From NCBI GenBank assembly GCA_963695175.1, contig CAVOGG010000002.1:124001-188000 (forward strand): 64,000 nucleotides of DNA. Direction: 5' to 3'. Below, piece by piece: positions 1-7,057 of the stretch. The DNA comes from Fodinibacter sp963695175. Lineage in GTDB: Bacteria > Actinomycetota > Actinomycetes > Actinomycetales > Dermatophilaceae. The notes beneath the pieces are model-generated. The model searched no databases. It saw only the letters and a list, made by a program, of their open reading frames with translations, and was not told the DNA's origin. The translations under genes were made by a program, and so were the position numbers. Positions within the stretch are counted from its first letter, which is position 1; every line of letters starts with the position of its first letter.

Positions 1-63
1 CTTGGACTCCTCACTGACGGTGAGGTGCCCGGACGCGGTCTGGAGGCCGAAGTCGTGGGACAT
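1..63 (-). CDS. nuoE: NADH-quinone oxidoreductase subunit E, 5' fragment
   Basis: Only the first 21 codons lie in the window; the gene runs off the left edge. The call rests mainly on position: it follows nuoD in a nuoA-B-C-D order and its ATG overlaps the nuoD stop by one base (TGATG). NuoE is the [2Fe-2S] thioredoxin-fold subunit of the peripheral arm of complex I. The visible N-terminus is a poorly conserved leader, so no NuoE motif can be seen. A short unrelated protein is possible but unlikely in this position. Confidence 0.6.
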   Translation of the reverse strand, partial: MSHDFGLQTASGHLTVSEESK

Positions 64-1463
64 CAGCGGTCGACACCTCCCATGACGGGGTCGAGGGAGG
101 CCACGGCCACGATGACGTCGGCGACCTGGCCGCCCTCGCACATCGACGCCACGGCCTGCAGGTTGTTGAAGCTCGGGTCGCGGAAGTGGGCGCGGTACGG
201 GCGGGTGCCGCCGTCGGACACGGCGTGGCAGCCCAGCTCGCCCTTGGCCGACTCGACCGCGGCGTAGGCCTGGCCCGGAGGCACCCGGAAGCCCTCGGTG
301 ACCAGCTTGAAGTGGTGGATGAGCGACTCCATCGAGGAGCCCATGATCTCGCGGATGTGGTCGAGGCTGTTGCCCTGGCCGTCGCCGCCGATGGCCAGCT
401 GCGCCGGCCAGGCGATCTTCTTGTCCTCGACCATCACCGGCTGGCCCTCGGTGCGCTGCAGCCGGTCGAGCGCCTGCTCGACGATCTTGAGCGACTCGAA
501 CATCTCGTCGATGCGGATGCGCAGCCGGTCGTAGGCGTCGGATCCGGTGCGGGTGACCACGTCGAACTCGTAGGTCTCGTAGCCGCAGTACGGCGCCGAC
601 TTGCGCAGGTCGTGCGGCAGGCCGGTCGCGCGCAGCACCGGGCCGGTCATGCCCAGCGCCATGCAGCCGGTGAGGTCCATGAAGCCGACGCCGACGGTGC
701 GCCCCTTGAGGAGCGGGTTCTCGTTGAGCAGCAGCTCGAGCTCGTGGATGCCGCGGCGCAGCTCGGTGATGACCTCGCGGACCATGTCGACGGCGCCGTG
801 CGGCACGTCCTGGGACACCCCGCCGGGGCGGATGTACGCGTTGTTCATGCGCAGGCCGGTGACCGCCTCGAACACGCGCAGGATGCGCTCGCGCTCGCGG
901 AAGCCGACGGTCATGACGGTGGTGGCGCCGAGCTCCATGCCACCGGTGCCGAGGCAGACCAGGTGCGAGTTGACCCGGGTCAGCTCCATCATCAGCACCC
1001 GGATGATCGAGGCGCGCTCAGGAATCTGGTCGGTGATCCCGAGCAGCTTCTCGATCGCGAGGCAGTACGCCGTCTCCTGGAACATCGGGGTGAGGTAGTC
1101 CATCCGGGTGCAGAACGTGACGCCCTGCACCCAGGTGCGGAACTCCATGTTCTTCTCGATGCCGGTGTGCAGGTAGCCGATTCCGGCGCGGGCCTCGGTG
1201 ACCGTCTCGCCGTCGAGCTCGAGGATGAGGCGGAGCACGCCGTGCGTCGACGGGTGCTGCGGGCCCATGTTGACGACGATGCGCTCCTCGTGGAGCGCGG
1301 TGGCCTCGTCGACGAGGTCGTTCCAGTCGCCGCCGGAGACGTTGAACACGGGGGCGCCCTCGACGCCCTCGTGCACGGAGGCGCCGTAGGCGTCGGGAAC
1401 CGTCTCGTCGGGGTCGGGCTGCCCCGACTCGAAGATCGTCGTGTCGTGGTCGTGGGTCGTCAT
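63..1463 (-). CDS. nuoD: NADH-quinone oxidoreductase subunit D (49 kDa subunit)
   Basis: 466 residues. NuoD forms part of the quinone-binding pocket of complex I, the proton-pumping NADH:menaquinone oxidoreductase. The family signature GPQHPSTHG is at about residues 67-75, followed by GYLHTGIEKNMEFRTW and a terminal DPVMGGVDR. An acidic leader of about 55 residues precedes the conserved core, as is common in actinobacteria. The ATG at 1463 abuts the nuoC stop, so the pair is translationally coupled. Transcribed nuoA-B-C-D-E, right to left. Confidence 0.97.
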   Translation of the reverse strand: MTTHDHDTTIFESGQPDPDETVPDAYGASVHEGVEGAPVFNVSGGDWNDLVDEATALHEERIVVNMGPQHPSTHGVLRLILELDGETVTEARAGIGYLHTGIEKNMEFRTWVQGVTFCTRMDYLTPMFQETAYCLAIEKLLGITDQIPERASIIRVLMMELTRVNSHLVCLGTGGMELGATTVMTVGFRERERILRVFEAVTGLRMNNAYIRPGGVSQDVPHGAVDMVREVITELRRGIHELELLLNENPLLKGRTVGVGFMDLTGCMALGMTGPVLRATGLPHDLRKSAPYCGYETYEFDVVTRTGSDAYDRLRIRIDEMFESLKIVEQALDRLQRTEGQPVMVEDKKIAWPAQLAIGGDGQGNSLDHIREIMGSSMESLIHHFKLVTEGFRVPPGQAYAAVESAKGELGCHAVSDGGTRPYRAHFRDPSFNNLQAVASMCEGGQVADVIVAVASLDPVMGGVDR

Positions 1464-2308
1464 CAGCTGTACGCCCTCCGCTGGTCCGGCGGCGGGACGG
1501 TGCCGCCCTTGTACTCGACGGGGATGCCGCCGAGCGGGTAGTCCTTGCGCTGCGGGTGCCCGGGCCAGTCGTCGGGCATCAGGATGCGGGTGAGCGCGGG
1601 GTGGCCGTCGAAGACGATGCCGAACATGTCCCAGGTCTCGCGCTCGTGCCAGTCGTTGCTCGGGTAGACCGCAACGATCGACGGGATGTGCGGGTCGGCG
1701 TCCGGGGCGGTGACCTCGAGGCGCACCCGGCGGCTGCCGTGGGTGATCGAGAGCAGGTGGTAGACCGCGTGCAGCTCGCGGCCCTCCTCGCCGGGGTAGT
1801 GCACGCCGGAGACGCCCGAGCACATCTCGAAGCGCAACCCGGGCACGTCGCGCATCGCGCTCGCGACGGCGAGCAGGTGCTCGCGACGCACGAAGAGGGT
1901 GAGCTCGCCGCGGTCGACGACGACCTTCTCGACGGCGTCGTGGTAGCCCGGGCCGTCGGCCTCGGTGAGGGCGGTGCCGAGCAGGTCGGCGACCTCGTCG
2001 AAGTAGGAGCCGTAGGGGCGGGGGGAGGCGCCGGGGAACAGCGTCGGCGTGACGAGCCCGCCGTAGCCGGAGGTGTCCTGGCCGCGGGTGGCGCCGAACA
2101 TGCCGCGCCGCTCGCCGACCAGGACGGGCTCGCGCTCGTCGTCGGACAGCTCGCGCCAGGTGGAGATGTTCGCCGAGTGCGCCGGGCGCAGGGCGTCGGG
2201 GTCGTCGACCGTGGAGGTCTCGGGGGTGTCGATCACCTGGTCGGGGACGGCCTGGACGTCGGCGTCCTCGAGCTCGGGACCGTCGTCGGTCCGCTTCTCG
2301 TCGCTCAT
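1463..2308 (-). CDS. nuoC: NADH-quinone oxidoreductase subunit C (30 kDa subunit)
   Basis: 281 residues; a peripheral-arm subunit of complex I that packs against NuoD. The C-terminal half carries the 30-kDa subunit signature (SNDWHERETWDMFGI, then GHPALTRILMPDDWPGHPQRKDYPLGG). An acidic, low-complexity N-terminal extension of about 65 residues precedes the conserved domain. The ATG at 2308 overlaps the nuoB stop (ATGA), which fixes the start. NuoC and NuoD are separate proteins here, unlike the fused NuoCD of enterobacteria. Confidence 0.97.
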   Translation of the reverse strand: MSDEKRTDDGPELEDADVQAVPDQVIDTPETSTVDDPDALRPAHSANISTWRELSDDEREPVLVGERRGMFGATRGQDTSGYGGLVTPTLFPGASPRPYGSYFDEVADLLGTALTEADGPGYHDAVEKVVVDRGELTLFVRREHLLAVASAMRDVPGLRFEMCSGVSGVHYPGEEGRELHAVYHLLSITHGSRRVRLEVTAPDADPHIPSIVAVYPSNDWHERETWDMFGIVFDGHPALTRILMPDDWPGHPQRKDYPLGGIPVEYKGGTVPPPDQRRAYS

Positions 2309-2904
2309 GCCAGGAGGTTCTTCCCGGTCGGCGCGCCGAGGTGCGCGAGGTGGTCGTGGGTGGGGGCCATCAGCGAGGTGGGCGTCGCGGCCATCGCGGC
2401 CTCCTCGGCGGCCCGGGCGGCGGCCACGCGGTTGACGCCGAGCTTGCTGCCCTGGATCTGCTTGTGCAGCTCGATGATCGCGTTGAGCAGCATCTCCGGG
2501 CGCGGCGGACAGCCGGGCAGGTAGATGTCGACCGGGATGATGTGGTCGACGCCCTGGACGATCGCGTAGTTGTTGAACATGCCGCCGGAGCTGGCGCACA
2601 CGCCCATCGAGATGACCCACTTGGGGTTGGGCATCTGGTCGTAGACCTGGCGCACGACCGGGGCCATCTTCTGCGACACCCGGCCGGCGACGATCATCAG
2701 GTCGGCCTGGCGCGGGGTGGCCGAGAACCGCTCCATGCCGAACCGGGCGATGTCGTAGTCGGGCGTGCCGACGGCCATCATCTCGATCGCGCAGCAGGCG
2801 AGCCCGAAGGTGGCGGGCCAGATCGAGGCCTTGCGCATGTAGCCGACGACGTTCTCGAGCGTCGTCAGGACGAACCCTGCGGGCAGCTTCTCCTCGAGTC
2901 CCAT
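2305..2904 (-). CDS. nuoB: NADH-quinone oxidoreductase subunit B (N2 cluster subunit)
   Basis: 199 residues. It holds [4Fe-4S] cluster N2, the last electron carrier before quinone. The four expected ligands are present: the adjacent Cys37-Cys38 in GLACCAIEMM, Cys103 in GVCASSGGMF and Cys132 in LPGCPPRPE. An Ala-rich C-terminal extension of about 30 residues follows the core. The gene starts about 46 bp downstream of nuoA and overlaps nuoC by 4 bp. Confidence 0.97.
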   Translation of the reverse strand: MGLEEKLPAGFVLTTLENVVGYMRKASIWPATFGLACCAIEMMAVGTPDYDIARFGMERFSATPRQADLMIVAGRVSQKMAPVVRQVYDQMPNPKWVISMGVCASSGGMFNNYAIVQGVDHIIPVDIYLPGCPPRPEMLLNAIIELHKQIQGSKLGVNRVAAARAAEEAAMAATPTSLMAPTHDHLAHLGAPTGKNLLA

Positions 2905-2950
2905 CAGGCCTCCTTCGCGATCGTGTGGGGTGTGGTGCGTCCGGTGGTCG

Positions 2951-3313
2951 TCAGTCCCACTCGAGACCCCCGCGCTTCCAGACGTAGGCGTACGCGACGA
3001 ACACGGTGACGATGAACAGCACCATCTCGATCAGCGCGAACAGGCCGAGCGAGTCGAAGGCGACGGCGAAGGGGTACAGGAACACCGACTCGATGTCGAA
3101 GATGATGAAGAGCATCGCGGTGAGGAAGTACTTGACCGGCACGCGCCCGCCGCCCTCGGCGCGGGGGGTCGGCTGGATGCCGCACTCGTACGCCTCCATC
3201 TTCGCGCGGTTGTAGCGCTTGGGGCCGACCACGAGGCTGGTGCCCACCGACAGGGCCGCGAACGCGAAGCCGAGGCCTAGCAGGATCAGCAGCGGTACGT
3301 AGGGGTTGCTCAT
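2951..3313 (-). CDS. nuoA: NADH-quinone oxidoreductase subunit A
   Basis: 120 residues, three predicted membrane segments (about 5-27, 62-84 and 90-112). NuoA is a membrane-arm subunit at the junction with the quinone chamber. The hallmark motifs YECG (42-45) and FDIE (72-75) are present. It is first in the operon; the ATG has an upstream AGGGGAG-like ribosome binding site. A near-consensus Rex operator lies about 145 bp upstream. Confidence 0.97.
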   Translation of the reverse strand: MSNPYVPLLILLGLGFAFAALSVGTSLVVGPKRYNRAKMEAYECGIQPTPRAEGGGRVPVKYFLTAMLFIIFDIESVFLYPFAVAFDSLGLFALIEMVLFIVTVFVAYAYVWKRGGLEWD

Positions 3314-3455
3314 CGCAGGACAACTCCCCTTTCGGTGCTCGTGTGCGTCGGGTGGGCACAGGTCGTCGGGAGGACGGACGGCGACCCGCTCATCCTAGGG
3401 GGGTGACGGACGCCTCACCCGGTGAGGTCGGCTGTCGGGCAGGGGCGGCGGGCGC

Positions 3456-3473
3456 TTGTGAATGTCTTCACGA
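3456..3473. promoter_or_regulatory. Putative Rex operator upstream of the nuo operon
   Basis: TTGTG-N8-CACGA, one mismatch from the Rex consensus TTGTG-N8-CACAA. It lies about 145 bp before the nuoA start and 9 bp downstream of a possible minus-strand -10 hexamer (TAGACT, plus strand 3482-3487), where a repressor would block initiation. In Streptomyces, Rex is known to repress nuo as well as rex-hem. The rex gene is in this window at 38.5-39.2 kb. Confidence 0.65.
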
Positions 3474-3508
3474 ACGGCAGGAGTCTAGGACGGCTCCGGC
3501 GCGACATC

Positions 3509-3530
3509 GAAGTAAGGCGACCCTAACCTT
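3509..3530. promoter_or_regulatory. Possible DtxR/IdeR-like iron box
   Basis: On the minus strand the sequence AAGGTTAGG-gtcg-CCTTACTT is an imperfect inverted repeat. It matches about 13 of 19 positions of the DtxR/IdeR consensus. It overlaps the menG stop codon and lies upstream of the putative nuo promoter, so it could link an Fe-S-rich complex to iron status. The right half is weak, so this is a suggestion only. Confidence 0.3.
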
Positions 3531-4236
3531 CAACGGTCGGCGTGAGCGGCTTCGTCGCGCGGTGCAGGGCGACGACTCCGCCGGACAGGTTGCGCCATTT
3601 CACGCCCTCCCAGCCGCTGCCCGCGATGCGCTGCGCCATGTCGCGCTGGGCCGGCCAGGCCTGGATCGACTCGGCGAGGTAGACGTAGGACTCGGGGTTG
3701 CTGCTGACCTTGCGCGCGACGGCCGGCAGCGAGCGCATGAGGTACTTGCTGTAGACGGTGCGGAACGCCTTGTTCGTCGGCTGGCTGAACTCGCACAGCA
3801 CGAAGCGGCCACCCGGCTTGGTGACCCGCAGGAACTCGCGCAGCGCGGCATCCGGGTCGGCGACGTTGCGCAGCCCGAAGCTCATCGTGACGACGTCGAA
3901 GGACTCGTCGGCGAACGGGAGGTTCATGGCGTCGGCCGCGGTGAAGCCGAGGTCCGAGCGACGGCGGTGGCCGACCCGCAGCATCCCGAGCGAGAAGTCG
4001 GCGGGCACGACGTCGACGCCGGAGTCGGCGAACGGCTCACTGCTGGTACCGGTTCCGGCCGCGATGTCGAGCACGACCTGGCCGGGAACGGCCTCGCAGG
4101 CCTGCACGACCGCGCGACGCCAGAGCCGGTCCTGGCCGAGGGAGAGGACGTCGTTGGTGACGTCGTACTTGCTCGCGACGTCGTCGAACATCGTCGCGAC
4201 GTCGCGGGGGTCCTTGTCGAGGGAGGCACGGCTCAT
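3523..4236 (-). CDS. menG: Demethylmenaquinone methyltransferase
   Basis: 237 residues. This SAM-dependent enzyme performs the last step of menaquinone synthesis (C-methylation of the naphthoquinone ring). The UbiE/MenG signature YDVTNDVLSLGQDRLWR is at about 24-40, the SAM-binding LDIAAGTGT at 56-64, and SMSFGLRN further on. The ATG at 4236 was preferred over the one at 4245 because GGGAGG lies 9 nt upstream of it. Divergent from menF. Confidence 0.95.
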   Translation of the reverse strand: MSRASLDKDPRDVATMFDDVASKYDVTNDVLSLGQDRLWRRAVVQACEAVPGQVVLDIAAGTGTSSEPFADSGVDVVPADFSLGMLRVGHRRRSDLGFTAADAMNLPFADESFDVVTMSFGLRNVADPDAALREFLRVTKPGGRFVLCEFSQPTNKAFRTVYSKYLMRSLPAVARKVSSNPESYVYLAESIQAWPAQRDMAQRIAGSGWEGVKWRNLSGGVVALHRATKPLTPTVEG

Positions 4237-4281
4237 GCGCGACATCCTCCCATCGATGTCAGCGGCCTCGGGCCCGGGTCG

Positions 4282-4287
4282 TATCCT
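4282..4287 (+). promoter_or_regulatory. -10 element for menF (probably leaderless)
   Basis: TATCCT ends 8 nt before the menF ATG, and there is no purine-rich ribosome binding site between them. This fits an actinobacterial promoter giving a leaderless mRNA. No convincing -35 was seen. Confidence 0.5.
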
Positions 4288-4295
4288 GCTGCGCG

Positions 4296-5633
4296 ATGAC
4301 CTCGTTGCCCGCGGGTGAGCCGCCGATCGACGCGATCGACTCTCCGGCCGCCCCCCTCGTCTCCCGCACCGTGCCGCTCGACCCCGAGCTCGGCGCGGCG
4401 CTGCTCGCGCTGGTCCCGCAGGGCCCGCCCACCGACGTGTGCTCGTGGGTGCGCCGTGGCGAGGGCATCGTCGGGTGGGGTCGCGCGGCGAGCCGCACGG
4501 CATCCGGGCCCGATCGGATGGCCGAGCTCGAGTCCTGGTGGACGGGCCTGGTGGGCAGCGCCGTGGTGCGCGACGAGGTCGACCGCCCGGGCACCGGGCC
4601 GGTGGCGTTCGGGTCGGTGTCGTACGCCGCCGACTCGGCCGCCGGCGCGACGCTGGTCGTGCCCGAGGTCGTCGTGGGCATGCGCGGCGGGGTGGCCTGG
4701 CTGACGACCGTCGGGGTGGAGCCGGCGCCGGCCGTACCGGCCGTTCCCGGCACGCCGTCGATCGCGCGGCAGCCCGCGCCGGGCGCGCCCGTCGACGTCG
4801 CGTTCGCCGACGGCGCCCTCTCCCCCGCCGAGTGGGCCGGCGCCGTGGCCGAGGCGGTCTCGCGGATCACGTCCGGGCGGCTCGACAAGGTGGTGCTGGC
4901 GCGCGACCTCGACGTGACGACCGGTGCGCCGCTCGACGTGCGCTGGCTGCTGCACCGGCTCGCGGAGGAGTACCGCACGACCTGGGTGTTCGCCGTCGAC
5001 GGGCTCGTGGGGGCGACGCCCGAGCTGCTCGTGCGGTGCGAGAAGGGCCTGGTGACCTCTCGGGTGCTCGCGGGCACGATCCGGCGCACCGGGGACGACG
5101 ACCACGACCTGGCGCTCGCCGCCTCGCTCGCGCGGTCGTCGAAGGACCTGGAGGAGCACGAGTACGCCGTGCGCTCGGTGGCCGACGCCCTCGCCCGGCA
5201 CTGCTCGTCGATGAACGTGCCCGAGGCGCCGTTCGTGCTGCACCTGTCGAACGTCATGCACCTGGCCACCGACGTGGCGGGCGTGCTCGTCGACGACGCG
5301 TCGTCGCTGACCCTGGCGGCGTCGCTGCACCCGTCGGCGGCGGTGTGCGGCACGCCGGCCCCGGTGGCGGACGACGTGATCAGCGAGCTCGAGCACATGG
5401 ACCGCGGGCGCTACGCCGGGCCGGTCGGCTGGATCGACGCCACCGGCGACGGCGAGTGGGGCATTGCGCTGCGTTGTGGTGCGGTGTCGACCCAGGACCC
5501 GTCGCGGATCAGGCTGTTCGCCGGCTGCGGCATCGTCGCGGGCTCCGACCCCGACGCCGAGGTGGCCGAGTCGTCGGCCAAGTTCGTGCCGATGCGCGAC
5601 GCCCTCACGGCCGCGGCTCCCTTTCCCGCGTGA
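4296..5633 (+). CDS. menF: Isochorismate synthase
   Basis: 445 residues; converts chorismate to isochorismate, the committed step of menaquinone synthesis. The C-terminal chorismate-binding domain (about 165-440) shows SGRLDKVVLARD, TPELLVR, LAGTIRRTGDD, SSKDLEEHEYAV, LHPSAAVCGTPAP and the GWIDATGDGEWGIALR / FAGCGIVAGSDP segments of the isochorismate synthase group. A siderophore or salicylate synthase is possible in principle, but the adjacent men genes argue for MenF. Divergent from menG, convergent with menJ. Confidence 0.93.
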   Translation: MTSLPAGEPPIDAIDSPAAPLVSRTVPLDPELGAALLALVPQGPPTDVCSWVRRGEGIVGWGRAASRTASGPDRMAELESWWTGLVGSAVVRDEVDRPGTGPVAFGSVSYAADSAAGATLVVPEVVVGMRGGVAWLTTVGVEPAPAVPAVPGTPSIARQPAPGAPVDVAFADGALSPAEWAGAVAEAVSRITSGRLDKVVLARDLDVTTGAPLDVRWLLHRLAEEYRTTWVFAVDGLVGATPELLVRCEKGLVTSRVLAGTIRRTGDDDHDLALAASLARSSKDLEEHEYAVRSVADALARHCSSMNVPEAPFVLHLSNVMHLATDVAGVLVDDASSLTLAASLHPSAAVCGTPAPVADDVISELEHMDRGRYAGPVGWIDATGDGEWGIALRCGAVSTQDPSRIRLFAGCGIVAGSDPDAEVAESSAKFVPMRDALTAAAPFPA

Positions 5634-5640
5634 CCGCTGC

Positions 5641-5746
5641 GCGGTGGGATGCCGTGGGCGGCCGTTGACCATCCGCACTCCTTCGCTGGCGCTCAGTCGC
5701 GCTCCCGCCAGACCCGTCCATCGGCTCGCCCACGGCATCCCGCCGC
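5641..5746. repeat. Intergenic 19-bp inverted repeat with structured loop
   Basis: Arms at 5641-5659 and 5728-5746 match at 18 of 19 bases and enclose a 68-bp loop. The loop contains GCGCTCAGTCGCGCTCC, and the arms each carry GGATGCC/GGCATCC. It fills the gap between convergent menF and menJ. It could be a bidirectional terminator or a REP-like dispersed element; there is no T-tract. Confidence 0.7.
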
Positions 5747-5779
5747 TCCGCTCCTTCCGCTGTTCTCGAACTCCCGTAG

Positions 5780-7012
5780 TCAGCTGAAGGGTGGGCTGGC
5801 GTCGATCGCGATGGAGCGGCGGCCGGCCCAGCGCCACACCCGGGCGGAGCGGTCGCGGTCCTCGTCGGTGACGAGGTTGCCCATCCAGCGCAGCGCGAGC
5901 GTCATCAGCCAGTCGCTGCGCATGCCGACCGGGCCGAGCGCGGCAAGCGTCTTCGGCACGGTGAAGATGCCGGCCAGGCGGCGAGCGATGGAGAACGCCT
6001 CGCCGTAGTGGTCGCCGAGCAGGGCGGGCCAGGTGACCGCGAGGTCGGTGTCGAGGTGGTCGACGACGAGCCGGCCGGTCTCGAGGCCGTAGTCGATGCC
6101 CTCGCCGTTGAGCGGGTTGACGCAGGCGGCGGCGTCGCCGATGAGCGCCCAGTTGGCGCCCGCGACGGTGCTGACGGCACCACCCATCGGCAGCAGCGCG
6201 CTCGTCGCCATCCGCTGCTCGCCGGACAGGCCGAAGTCGGCGCGGCGCTCGTCGGTGTAGCGCTTCATCAGCGGCTTGATCGCGATGTCGGCGGGCCGCT
6301 TGGTCGTCGCCAGCGCGCCGACGCCGACGTTCACCTGGCCGCCGCCGAGCGGGAAGATCCAGCCGTAGCCGGGCAGCGCCTCGCCGCGCTCGCCGCGCAG
6401 CTCGAGGTGGCTGCTGATCCACGGGTCGTCGGACTCAGTGGAGTCGACGTAGCAGCGGCCCGCCACGGCGTAGACGGTGTCCTTGTGCCACTCGCGACCG
6501 AGCACCTTGCCCAGGCCGGAGCGCACGCCGTCCGCGACCACGAGGCGCTCGCACTCGACCTCGAACGTCTCGTCACCGCGGGTGAAGGTCACCGCGGTGA
6601 CGCGCCCGCCCTCGAGCCGCGCGTCCACGGCCTTGGCGCCCTCGAGGCCGGTGGCGCCGGCCTCGAGCGCCTCGGTGCGGATGCGGTCGTCGAGCTCGGT
6701 GCGCGGCACGGCCGAGCCGTGGTCGGGCAGGGTGCCGCCGGGCCAGGGCAGCAGGAGGGTCTGGCCGAAGCCGTGCGCCCGCAGCCCCTGGTTGACGGTG
6801 TGGTCGCGCACCCAGTCGCCCAGGCCGAGCAGGTCGAGCTCGGCGATCGCGCGGGGGGTCAACCCGTCGCCGCAGGTCTTGTCGCGGGGGAACACCGCGG
6901 CGTCGGCGAGCACGACGTCACGGCCGGCACGGGCCGCCCACGCCGCCGCGGAGGCGCCGGAGGGTCCCGCGCCCACGACGAGGACGTCGGTGCGCTGGGG
7001 GGTCGGGGTCAC
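5780..7012 (-). CDS. menJ: Geranylgeranyl reductase family flavoprotein (menaquinone side-chain reductase, MenJ-like)
   Basis: 410 residues; FAD-dependent reductase. It carries the N-terminal dinucleotide-binding GAGPSG (about 14-19), FPRDKTCGDGLTPRA, the second flavin motif WALIGDAAACVNPLNGEGIDYG, and family features throughout. In mycobacteria MenJ saturates one isoprene unit of menaquinone; the position between menF and menD supports that role, although polyprenyl reductases of lipid synthesis are similar. The GTG at 7012 was chosen because the upstream GTG at 7039 has AGGGG almost touching it. Confidence 0.88.
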   Translation of the reverse strand: MTPTPQRTDVLVVGAGPSGASAAAWAARAGRDVVLADAAVFPRDKTCGDGLTPRAIAELDLLGLGDWVRDHTVNQGLRAHGFGQTLLLPWPGGTLPDHGSAVPRTELDDRIRTEALEAGATGLEGAKAVDARLEGGRVTAVTFTRGDETFEVECERLVVADGVRSGLGKVLGREWHKDTVYAVAGRCYVDSTESDDPWISSHLELRGERGEALPGYGWIFPLGGGQVNVGVGALATTKRPADIAIKPLMKRYTDERRADFGLSGEQRMATSALLPMGGAVSTVAGANWALIGDAAACVNPLNGEGIDYGLETGRLVVDHLDTDLAVTWPALLGDHYGEAFSIARRLAGIFTVPKTLAALGPVGMRSDWLMTLALRWMGNLVTDEDRDRSARVWRWAGRRSIAIDASPPFS

Positions 7013-7057
7013 TCGGGCATTCTCGCAACCGGGTGGCACACCCCTGAAATCGGGCCG

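Noticed and set aside
186..1541. 451-codon plus-strand frame over nuoD
   Set aside because: Antisense shadow with Ala/Val/Gly/His-rich composition and no motif; nuoD on the other strand is certain.
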